6,153 nt of DNA from an uncultured Lachnospiraceae bacterium (lineage in GTDB: Bacteria > Bacillota > Clostridia > Lachnospirales > Lachnospiraceae), in NCBI GenBank assembly GCA_902803305.1, contig CADCPL010000071.1, forward strand, positions 1 to 6,153. The letters run 5' to 3'. Every line of letters begins with the position of its first letter. Positions within the stretch are counted from its first letter, which is position 1. The notes below the pieces were generated by a model that was not told where the DNA came from, did not search any database, and was given only the letters and a program-made list of their open reading frames with translations. Positions 1-6,124 of this stretch are shown here, piece after piece. The position numbers and the translations under genes are program-made.

Positions 1-899
1 GCCTCTCCGGCGCGCTGAACGATATACGGTGCACCGTTATACTTGGTCGCGTGTCTCCTTGCCCACAGATCGCGAAGCGATACGCCACCCCTTTTGATGT
101 CTTTCGGCACTACCGCATAACCGAGACGAAGTCCTGTAAAGCCCGCATTCTTTGAGAACGAATGAAGCTCTATCGCGCACTCTCTCGCACCGCTGCACTC
201 ATAGATCGAGTGAGGGATATCGGGATCTTTTATGTATGCTTCATATGCCGCATCATATATTATGACGGCTCCGGTCTCATTGGCATGATCCACCCACTTC
301 TGAAGCTCCGATCTTTTTACCACAGCTCCAGTGGGATTGTTCGGAAAGCATAAGTATATTATATCAGCGGACTCCTTCGGGATGGAAGGGATAAATCCGT
401 TTTCTGCAGTACAGTCCATGTAAACGACTTTATCGTACCTGCCCGTACTTTTATCATATGTGCCACAGCGTCCGGACATAACATTTGAATCAACATAAAC
501 GGGATATACCGGATCGCAAACCGCTATCCTGTTATCCTCTGCAAATATCTCCTGAATATTCCCCGAATCCGGCTTGGCACCGTCGGATACGAATATCTCA
601 TCCTCATCGATGTTGCACCCTCTTGCCCTGTAATCATTTTCACATATGGCATGACGCAGAAAATCATACCCGAGGTCCGGTGCATATCCGCGAAACGTCT
701 TTTCATCGGCCATTTCATCAACTGCTTTATGAAGCGAAGATATGACCGATCCGGTGAGCGGCCTCGTAACGTCTCCTATACCGAGCCTTATTATCTTTTT
801 CTCGGGATGCGCATCCGTGTATTCATTTACCTTTTTTGCGATGGTGGAGAACAGATAGCTTCCCTGTAACTGTCCGTAATTTTCATTGATCTTAACCAT
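1..899 (-). CDS. dapL: LL-diaminopimelate aminotransferase, 3' end cut by window edge
   Basis: PLP-dependent class I/II aminotransferase that converts tetrahydrodipicolinate plus glutamate to LL-diaminopimelate plus 2-oxoglutarate in the cytoplasm, a one-step shortcut to lysine and peptidoglycan precursors. I translated 299 complete codons from the ATG at 899-897; the family is about 400 residues, so roughly the last quarter lies off the left edge. Family hallmarks seen: N-terminal VKINENYGQLQGSYLF, RLGIGDVTRPL at about 38-48, TFRGYAP at 68-74, VSDGAKPDSGNIQEIF at 104-119, DPVYPVYVD at 129-137, FPNNPTG at 185-191, YDAAYEAY at 215-222, and SFSKNAGFTGLRLGY with the PLP-binding lysine at K250 and phosphate-binding R258. 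AGAGGTG (910-904) lies 4 bases before the ATG. It follows the ANTAR gene by 25 bases with no terminator, so it is probably third in the glnA operon. The match to DapL is clear along its whole visible length. Confidence 0.95.
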   Translation of the reverse strand, partial: MVKINENYGQLQGSYLFSTIAKKVNEYTDAHPEKKIIRLGIGDVTRPLTGSVISSLHKAVDEMADEKTFRGYAPDLGYDFLRHAICENDYRARGCNIDEDEIFVSDGAKPDSGNIQEIFAEDNRIAVCDPVYPVYVDSNVMSGRCGTYDKSTGRYDKVVYMDCTAENGFIPSIPKESADIIYLCFPNNPTGAVVKRSELQKWVDHANETGAVIIYDAAYEAYIKDPDIPHSIYECSGARECAIELHSFSKNAGFTGLRLGYAVVPKDIKRGGVSLRDLWARRHATKYNGAPYIVQRAGE

Positions 900-924
900 T
901 TTACACCTCTTTACAACTGCCGCG

Positions 925-1461
925 TCAACCGGTACCCAAAGAAAGTATCATATAAGCCGTCTCCAAAAGAGTCCTGCCCATATCCATACTGTTCTTCTGA
1001 AGATACCTGTATGCCTCCGGCTCACTCATGTTGTTTCTCTCCATAAGGAGCATCTTTGCTTTGTCTATGGTGACCTTATCTCCCGGACTGCGCGCTTTTT
1101 TCGCATTTCGGGGTCTGTAACCTCCCGGCAGCACCATTTTGATACTGCTTATCAGATCAGACGTTTTAAAAGGCATCTGAAGTATCACTATATTGCTCGA
1201 GAACAGACCTATCTGTACGTCCTTAGTCAGCAGGAGCATATTGCTGCTTGCCGGCATATAGTCATGCAGTTCCTCAAACCCCATATCACTGAGTCTGCGG
1301 GTGCATACCACAAGGCTTATATCCATATCCTCGATCCTTCGCAGGACCTCGGAACCCGTATCACATACAAATACATCTTCCCATATATCGCTTTGTCTTA
1401 TGATATCACAGATCCGGCTCGAGTCTTCATGTCTGGGCATCGCCACGAGAATTGCGCCCAT
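925..1461 (-). CDS. ANTAR-domain antiterminator with degenerate receiver domain
   Basis: 178-residue cytoplasmic regulator of the AmiR/NasT/NasR type. Residues 1-112 resemble a receiver fold, and 125-178 are an ANTAR RNA-binding domain: VTIDKAKMLLMERNNMS, EAYRYLQK and SMDMGRTLLETAYMIL match the three-helix pattern with its conserved Ala, Met/Glu, Ala, Met and Leu positions. Where response regulators have the phosphoacceptor Asp (LVLLDIR-type strand) this protein has LVVCTRR (residues 50-56), so Asp is replaced by Thr/Cys. The usual KPF near the receiver's end reads QMPFK. Phosphorylation is therefore unlikely; signal input by partner binding or ligand is inferred. ANTAR proteins bind paired RNA hairpins in leaders and stop terminator formation. 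TAAGGAG (1473-1467) is 5 bases before the ATG. The gene starts 19 bases after glnA, and glnA's own leader carries a terminator, making that leader the likely target. A glnA-adjacent ANTAR gene is a known clostridial arrangement. Confidence 0.9.
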   Translation of the reverse strand: MGAILVAMPRHEDSSRICDIIRQSDIWEDVFVCDTGSEVLRRIEDMDISLVVCTRRLSDMGFEELHDYMPASSNMLLLTKDVQIGLFSSNIVILQMPFKTSDLISSIKMVLPGGYRPRNAKKARSPGDKVTIDKAKMLLMERNNMSEPEAYRYLQKNSMDMGRTLLETAYMILSLGTG

Positions 1462-1480
1462 ATAGTCTCCTTACCGAATC

Positions 1481-2767
1481 TTAAACTCTTGTCAGATATG
1501 TATCCAGCTCCCACGGGGTTACGCTGCAGATAAAATCTCTCCATTCCTTGCGCTTTATGAGCGTATATACCTTTACGAATTCCTCTCCGAGAACATCAAC
1601 AAGCAGGCTGTCTTTTCCGAGTTCTTCAACAGCTTCCTTAAGATCCTCGGGAAGGAATCTGATACCGCTTTCATCCTCCTCACCCAGGACAGGTCCGGGT
1701 GCGGTCTTCTTTTCTATTCCGTCAAGGCCTGCCGCCATGCAGACTGCGAAAAGAAGGTACGGATTTGATGATCCGTCGGGAAACCTGAGCTCAATATCAA
1801 CATCATCTATCCCCTGATTGATGGTAACGAGAGATCTTTCGCCTTTTTCCGCCCAAGTGATGGAAAAAGGAGCATCACATCCCGCCAGAAGCCTCTTATA
1901 CGAGTTAACGGTGGGATCCGCTATTGCACACATACCGCGTGCATGCGCAAGTACGCCGCCGACAAACCACTTTGCCTCCTCCGAAGGCTGTCCGTCATCC
2001 GTAACAAATATATTCTTTCCGTCCTTCTGAAGCCTTAAATGGATATGCATTCCCGAGCCCGCAACATCCTGGCGCGGCTTGGGCATAAATGTGGCATAGA
2101 GTCCGAACCTCTTTGCTATGGATCTGACCGCGAATTTGAACGTCTGTATCGAATCTGCCATCGAAAAGGCATCATCCTCCTTGAAATCTATCTCGTGCTG
2201 TGCGGGAGCATGCTCGTGAAGCGAAGACTCTATCTCAAATCCCATCTCTTCGAGCATGAGGACAATATCTCTTCTTGCGTTCTCTCCGAAGTCCGCAGGT
2301 CCTACATCCATATAACCCGCCCTGTCATGCGAAGTTGTTGTGGGCCACCCGTTTTCATCGGTGTGGAACAGGAAGAATTCACACTCCGGATCGACTATCA
2401 GGCTGTATCCGGACTTTGCCGCAGTCTCCATTGTTTTCTTCAGTATATGCCTGGTGCTCAGTTCAAACACTTCTCCGTTCATCTTATGAACATCACATAC
2501 GATCTTGGCAACTTTTCCCTGCTGCGGTCTCCACGGAAGGATAGAAAAAGTCTCCAGATCGGGATACAGATACAGTCTGTCATCCAGTTCATATTCGTTG
2601 CCGAATATCGCGGAACCGTCAAATGAATATCTGTTTGCAAACACTTTATCCATCTGCGTCGGCGTAACCGCGATATTCTTCAGGTTACCGAATATATCGG
2701 TAAACTGAAGTCTGATGAATTCAACTCCCTCTTCTTCGATCATCCGAAGTATATCTTCTTTTCGCAT
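1481..2767 (-). CDS. glnA: Glutamine synthetase type I (GSI-alpha-like), divergent active-site loops
   Basis: 428-residue protein, slightly shorter than typical GSI-alpha (about 440). It is expected to make glutamine from glutamate, ammonia and ATP as a cytoplasmic dodecamer. Beta-grasp domain about 13-95 (VEFIRLQFTDIFGNLKN, FDGSAIFG, YLYPDLETF, LPWRPQQGKVA); catalytic domain about 105-428. Metal ligands of the family are present: E128 and E130 in PECEFF, E185 and E192 in HEHAPAQHEID, H241 in GSGMHIH, E326 in ELRFPD. R292 in NSYKRL, R311 and R328 are also kept. Departures: S53 of the Asp50 loop is Ala; the B. subtilis feedback residue R62 aligns with Tyr59; the glutamate-flap Glu is D298 (GCDAPF); the usual NRSPLIRIP strand reads ERSLVTINQ and its following loop is about two residues shorter. 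The adenylylation-Tyr region and the 25-residue GSI-beta insertion are absent. AAAGGAG is 6 bases before ATG. First gene of the operon with the ANTAR gene and dapL. Most likely a true GlnA; a GlnA-like enzyme of altered specificity cannot be excluded. Confidence 0.9.
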   Translation of the reverse strand: MRKEDILRMIEEEGVEFIRLQFTDIFGNLKNIAVTPTQMDKVFANRYSFDGSAIFGNEYELDDRLYLYPDLETFSILPWRPQQGKVAKIVCDVHKMNGEVFELSTRHILKKTMETAAKSGYSLIVDPECEFFLFHTDENGWPTTTSHDRAGYMDVGPADFGENARRDIVLMLEEMGFEIESSLHEHAPAQHEIDFKEDDAFSMADSIQTFKFAVRSIAKRFGLYATFMPKPRQDVAGSGMHIHLRLQKDGKNIFVTDDGQPSEEAKWFVGGVLAHARGMCAIADPTVNSYKRLLAGCDAPFSITWAEKGERSLVTINQGIDDVDIELRFPDGSSNPYLLFAVCMAAGLDGIEKKTAPGPVLGEEDESGIRFLPEDLKEAVEELGKDSLLVDVLGEEFVKVYTLIKRKEWRDFICSVTPWELDTYLTRV

Positions 2768-2773
2768 ATCCTA

Positions 2774-2780
2774 CTCCTTT
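2774..2780 (-). promoter_or_regulatory. glnA ribosome binding site
   Basis: AAAGGAG on the minus strand, 6 bases before the glnA ATG, fixes that start. It lies about 20 bases beyond the terminator's T-run, so RNA ending at the hairpin would lack it, and read-through RNA would carry it unpaired as far as I can see. Confidence 0.8.
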
Positions 2781-2799
2781 TATCCCATTTATGATCATT

Positions 2800-2833
2800 A
2801 AAAAAGGGCATCATAAATAATCCTGACGCCCTT
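2800..2833 (-). terminator. Intrinsic terminator/attenuator in the predicted glnA leader
   Basis: Minus-strand hairpin with a 10-base-pair stem: AAGGGCGTCA (2833-2824) pairs with TGATGCCCTT (2813-2804), all Watson-Crick apart from one G-U pair, around a 10-base loop; a run of six T follows at 2805-2800. This is a textbook rho-independent terminator. It lies 43 bases past the stop of the HD-GYP-like gene, so it can end the upstream signalling operon. It also lies downstream of the best promoter in the gap, so transcripts starting there must pass it to reach glnA. With an ANTAR gene in the same operon, attenuation of glnA is a natural reading. I did not find a convincing pair of hexaloop hairpins (A at loop position 1, G at 4), the classical ANTAR target. 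Confidence 0.85.
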
Positions 2834-2843
2834 GTCCATATCG

Positions 2844-2872
2844 ATTATATACAATTTGTCTGCCGTTGTCAC
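2844..2872 (-). promoter_or_regulatory. glnA: Predicted sigma-A promoter of the glnA operon
   Basis: Minus strand: -35 box GTGACA (2872-2867, five of six to TTGACA), spacer of exactly 17 bases, -10 box TATAAT (2849-2844, perfect). The expected start of transcription is near 2839-2837, giving a leader of about 70 bases before the glnA ATG. The -35 box begins 3 bases after the stop codon of the upstream gene, filling the intergenic gap. The terminator stem begins only about 4-6 bases after the predicted start point, an unusually tight arrangement. No operator inverted repeat clearly flanks the boxes. Confidence 0.7.
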
Positions 2873-2875
2873 GTT

Positions 2876-5245
2876 TTAGTTGTGGATCCTGATATCAGTA
2901 AGTGCTACCTGATCTCCGGTAAGCGCGACATATACCTTTGCATCCTTTTCAAGTATCGTTGTCGTATTTTCGATGCTTATCCCCAGGTTCTGCGTCCACA
3001 TGACGACACGATCGCCTTTTCTCTCAAAGCATATCTCACACTCCATGCCCTGCGCATTTGCTTCTTTCCACTTTTCCCATCCGGGGAAATCCTCTGTTCT
3101 CTTCATAACGAACGTGTTACGTGAGAATTCCTTGTCTCCTTCATCCTCGCCGTTCAGTTTTATCACCTGATACTCATGAAAGCCCTCTCCGCCGACTTGT
3201 CCGTCAGCCGACGAGAACAGAACTACATACGGGCAGTGCCATATAAGATCGGCACCCGGAAGGCTCATTGAATGAAAATCTATCTTCAGTTTTTCCTTTA
3301 TCTCGATGCCTTCTGTCGAAGCAGAACGTGCTCTGTCTACCTGCACGTTTTTTATATCCGATTCCAGGTGATCTATATAACTGATGGAATCAACGATCCT
3401 CGGTATATCTCCTATCCCGAACGAATCTCCCGTAGGTTCTGCCGTTATACCCGTAAGTTCGCAGTGTTCTCCCGTCAGGCCTATATACGCCTTCTTGGAT
3501 CCGCTCGGAAGAGCAACCGTAACCTCTTTCGCGTAGTCATTTGATCTCATGACGAGTCTCAAATGATCGTCACTCCGGCCTGCCGTGAGCTCATATCGGA
3601 CACCGTTTTTCGGGTTCTTCAGTTGTCCCTTTACTTCTGTATCGTTTTCTACGATCCTTCTGGCCGCAGTAGTTACGCTGTGTCTGTCAAACCACAGTTC
3701 TCCGTACTCAATATAGTGAGATTCATCTATCGATTTTCTCTCGTCATGAGTCCTTGAGTCATACGAATCAAACAGTACGACCGAAGGTGCGGAAAATTCA
3801 CCTTCCTGTGCGGTTGATCTGCAGTCAAATGTGATCTTTATGATATCGCTTTCCACAGGTATCCCGCGTGATATATGCTCTCTGTACTCATTGCATGATA
3901 TCCCGGATTCCGTTTTGAGGTCTTTTTCTTCGGGAGCATTGTTGCTGTCTTCGTCGATTATACGGACCATGATCTCGGCGATCGCAGGATCGAACTTATC
4001 GCCGGCTTCCTTTACGAATTCTTCCCTTGCCATAAAACTCGGACTTGCATCCCTGTACCGTTTCTTGCTCGTCATATCTACATATGCGTCAGCGACCGCT
4101 ATGATCCTCGCGATCTCGGGGATATCCTCGCCCTTAAGTCCGTCAGGATATCCGCTGCCGTCATATCGCTCATGACTGTTTCTGACTATCTTCGCAAGAT
4201 AAGGAAACTCAGTTATGCATGACAGTATCTTTTCACCGAGCTGCGGTCCTTTCCTCACATCTTCGGAAAATATCTCTGACGGATCCTTATCGCTTGCTAT
4301 AACGGCATCTGGAAGTCCGATAAGTCCGACATCATGAAGAAGTGCCGCATAATATACTTTTTCACAATCTTCTTCGCTCTTGCCCATATGATCTGCGATC
4401 CTTGCAGCATACTCCGCAACACGGACTGCGTTGCCTTTTGAATACTCATCCCTTATCTCAACCGCGGAAACAAATGCCGTAGCCGTCTGATCAAACAGCC
4501 GCAGCATCCTTTTATGCTCCCCCTGCATGTGTTCGATCTCAATCTTATGCGCATGTTCGACCGTGTTGTTAAGATCGATATACGTAAAGAAATAGAGCGA
4601 TATCGAAACCGCGACCATTGCCATGTTTACGATAGATATCCCATACGTGAATATCTGGAGAATGCCACACGCTATCGGCACGAAGATATACAGGCAAAGT
4701 GAAACGTAGATCAGTTTCCTGAACTTGTTTCGATATTGTCTTATGACCGTATACAAAATGATCGGACATACTACGGGAATGATATAAGAGATCAGGAAAC
4801 CTTCGCCTCTGTGATAACGATTTGTCTCATCAAAATAATAATACAGGTTCGTAAAGGCTGCCAATACAGCCATGAGCATACCGACGACCGATGCTATACT
4901 TACTATCCCCAGCCGCTTCGGGAGTTTGTCAAAACCCGCATCGTTCCTAAGGAGATCTGCAAGGTACAGATTAATCCCGAACACTATGGCTGATGTCAGA
5001 AAGAAAACAAAGAAATTACTGACTCTGACCATTATAAATGCTTTATGAGAAGGATCGCCCGCGTACACATACGCCAGCCTGTCGAACCAGAGAAGGAAAA
5101 AAGCGATAAGCTCCATAAGGATGAGTATGATCTTTCTGCTCCCGGATAAAAATCGCGTCATAAGCAGAAGGAGCGTAAAGATGCCGCACGCTCCGCACAA
5201 AAGAAGCATCAGGTTCAGTTGATTTTCTCTTATGAATCCAAACAA
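2876..5245 (-). CDS. Seven-helix membrane protein with degenerate HD-GYP domain and tandem C-terminal domains
   Basis: 789 residues. Seven hydrophobic segments, about 10-33, 38-62, 70-99, 112-136, 149-170, 177-201 and 203-224, would place the C-terminal part in the cytoplasm. A short linker helix (225-250) leads to an HD-GYP-type domain, about 251-430: VYYAALLHDVGLIGLPD, SHERYDGSGYPDGLKG, IIAVADAYVDMTS. HD-GYP proteins normally hydrolyse cyclic-di-GMP. H304, D305, H358 and D386 are kept, but canonical residues are changed: the GHS His is N272, the HDxGK Lys is L308, the His of the THP motif is G333, and the first His of HHE is S357. Catalysis is therefore doubtful; a binding or scaffold role is inferred. 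Residues about 453-603 and 635-789 are two related copies of a beta-rich domain I cannot name. The start is TTG, backed by AAAGGAG 7 bases upstream; the next in-frame Met (residue 13) is inside the first helix. It lies 30 bases after the kinase-like gene, same operon. Confidence 0.85.
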   Translation of the reverse strand: MFGFIRENQLNLMLLLCGACGIFTLLLLMTRFLSGSRKIILILMELIAFFLLWFDRLAYVYAGDPSHKAFIMVRVSNFFVFFLTSAIVFGINLYLADLLRNDAGFDKLPKRLGIVSIASVVGMLMAVLAAFTNLYYYFDETNRYHRGEGFLISYIIPVVCPIILYTVIRQYRNKFRKLIYVSLCLYIFVPIACGILQIFTYGISIVNMAMVAVSISLYFFTYIDLNNTVEHAHKIEIEHMQGEHKRMLRLFDQTATAFVSAVEIRDEYSKGNAVRVAEYAARIADHMGKSEEDCEKVYYAALLHDVGLIGLPDAVIASDKDPSEIFSEDVRKGPQLGEKILSCITEFPYLAKIVRNSHERYDGSGYPDGLKGEDIPEIARIIAVADAYVDMTSKKRYRDASPSFMAREEFVKEAGDKFDPAIAEIMVRIIDEDSNNAPEEKDLKTESGISCNEYREHISRGIPVESDIIKITFDCRSTAQEGEFSAPSVVLFDSYDSRTHDERKSIDESHYIEYGELWFDRHSVTTAARRIVENDTEVKGQLKNPKNGVRYELTAGRSDDHLRLVMRSNDYAKEVTVALPSGSKKAYIGLTGEHCELTGITAEPTGDSFGIGDIPRIVDSISYIDHLESDIKNVQVDRARSASTEGIEIKEKLKIDFHSMSLPGADLIWHCPYVVLFSSADGQVGGEGFHEYQVIKLNGEDEGDKEFSRNTFVMKRTEDFPGWEKWKEANAQGMECEICFERKGDRVVMWTQNLGISIENTTTILEKDAKVYVALTGDQVALTDIRIHN
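2879..3343 (-). repeat. Second copy of tandem C-terminal domain (protein repeat B)
   Basis: Residues about 635-789 of the HD-GYP-like protein. It shares an ordered series of motifs with copy A: STEGIEI at its start, LKIDFHSMS, HCPYVVLFSSAD, a GMECEI strand, DRVVMW, and the ending VYVALTGDQVALTDIRI. The motifs suggest alternating beta strands, possibly a jelly-roll or lectin-like sandwich; that fold guess is inference. The protein ends directly after this domain. Confidence 0.6.
3437..3889 (-). repeat. First copy of tandem C-terminal domain (protein repeat A)
   Basis: Residues about 453-603 of the HD-GYP-like protein, after an acidic linker (431-447). Motifs matching copy B in the same order are ISRGIPV, IKITFDCRS, SAPSVVLFDSYD, GVRYEL, HLRLVM and the ending AYIGLTGEHCELTGITA. 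Identity by eye is low except at the strand-like motifs and the ALTG/GLTG ending, so the duplication is old. Boundaries are approximate. Confidence 0.6.
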
Positions 5246-5252
5246 TTTCCGT

Positions 5253-5259
5253 CTCCTTT
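5253..5259 (-). promoter_or_regulatory. Ribosome binding site supporting a TTG start
   Basis: AAAGGAG on the minus strand, 7 bases before TTG at 5245-5243. No ATG or GTG lies at suitable spacing, and the protein's first membrane helix begins near residue 10, so this site decides the start of the HD-GYP-like gene. Confidence 0.8.
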
Positions 5260-5275
5260 CCGAAGACCGGTCATA

Positions 5276-6124
5276 CTACGACCCGCCGAGCTTTACAAGA
5301 AGCGTAACGCAAAGACCGTCTTCGGTGTTGGTCGGCACAAGGCTTCCGTCCATCTCCTCCATGAGAGTCTTTGCAACGAACAATCCGAGACCGCTACCAT
5401 CCTCGGGCGAATCGATCCACTTTTTCACCCGGTAATGTCTGTCTGTGATAAAAGCCATCTCTTCCTCCGGAACTCCCCCGCCGTGATCTTCTATTTTCAT
5501 CTGCAGAAAATCATCCGTCAGGAGAAAAGAGGTCTCAATATCCGTATTTGCATATCTGTAAGAATTATCGATGATGTTTCCGATCACCTGGCTCATCCGG
5601 AGCGGATCTATGTGAATGAGTACATGCGGTATAGGCGCTACGGAAACCACATGCCTGTGATCGTATTTTTTTATCATATCTTCGAGTGAGCGTGCGTCCG
5701 TATCGGAACACGTGACCGTATACTCGCCCATATCGTCAAGAGCCGTGGACAGTATCGTCTTGGTAAAGATACCCATCTGGTCGGTCTTGCCGTAGATCTG
5801 ATCAAGCTTATCTATGATGTAGTCCCTGTCTTCTTCAACACTTCCCGACAGAAACCTGGTCCTGATAAGCTCCGATGTAAATTTAACTCCGCTTAAAGGC
5901 TCTATAAGTTCCCGGCCGATGGATGCAAATATCTCCGATCCCTTACTTCTGAGCGAACGTTCTCTATCCTGTGTTTTCTGCAGTTCTTCGGAAAGCTTTG
6001 CATTTTCTGCGGATAGTTTTTTTCCTTCTCTCCTAAGGCGTATTACTTCCCATATCAGAAGAGCAAGCACAGTCACTATTACAATGCCGATCACAACGAT
6101 CGTGAAAAATACACCTGATCTCAT
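5276..6124 (-). CDS. Membrane-anchored histidine-kinase-like protein lacking the phosphoacceptor histidine
   Basis: 282 residues from the ATG at 6124-6122 (an in-frame TTG sits one codon upstream). One membrane helix at about 5-25, no sizeable extracellular domain, then a coiled coil at about 28-62, a HisKA-like dimerisation helix pair at about 62-130 and a HATPase_c domain at about 140-278. ATP-site boxes look complete: N box QVIGNIIDNSYRYA with N183 and N187, G1 box EDHGGGVPEEE with D213, F-box-like region ITDRHYRVKKW, G2 box GSGLGLFVAKTLMEE at 243-257. The H box, normally SHELRTPL, reads GRELIEPL with Arg71 (codon CGG, 5914-5912) where His should be, and there is no histidine anywhere before residue 156. 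It probably binds ATP but cannot autophosphorylate on the usual residue. A signalling or scaffolding role with the downstream HD-GYP-like protein (30-base gap) is inferred from the operon. No response regulator gene is visible in the window. Confidence 0.85.
   Translation of the reverse strand: MRSGVFFTIVVIGIVIVTVLALLIWEVIRLRREGKKLSAENAKLSEELQKTQDRERSLRSKGSEIFASIGRELIEPLSGVKFTSELIRTRFLSGSVEEDRDYIIDKLDQIYGKTDQMGIFTKTILSTALDDMGEYTVTCSDTDARSLEDMIKKYDHRHVVSVAPIPHVLIHIDPLRMSQVIGNIIDNSYRYANTDIETSFLLTDDFLQMKIEDHGGGVPEEEMAFITDRHYRVKKWIDSPEDGSGLGLFVAKTLMEEMDGSLVPTNTEDGLCVTLLVKLGGS

Noticed and set aside
1462..1480. Possible separate promoter for the ANTAR gene in the gap after glnA
   Set aside because: The gap is only 19 bases and is filled by the ribosome binding site; no -10/-35 pair was noted.
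886..1533. Plus-strand open frame of 215 codons
   Set aside because: It lies antisense to the ANTAR gene and the end of glnA, whose minus-strand translations match known families. Its protein shows no recognisable domain, so it is a shadow frame.
2039..2626. Plus-strand open frame of 195 codons
   Set aside because: Entirely antisense to the conserved part of glnA; the composition is Cys/Arg/His-rich without a domain pattern, as expected of a complementary frame.
2831..2854. Candidate ANTAR-type hairpin TTGTATAT...ATATGGACAA upstream of the terminator
   Set aside because: The stem is AT-rich, needs a two-base bulge, leaves a five-base loop without the A1/G4 pattern, and overlaps the -10 box, so it would not be in the transcript from the predicted promoter.
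4569..4769. Minus-strand 66-codon frame inside the membrane region of the HD-GYP-like gene
   Set aside because: An alternate frame of a gene with a convincing seven-helix translation; no ribosome binding site or domain was seen.
5219..5689. Plus-strand open frame of 156 codons
   Set aside because: Antisense to the ATP-binding domain of the kinase-like gene, whose N, G1 and G2 boxes are clear on the minus strand.
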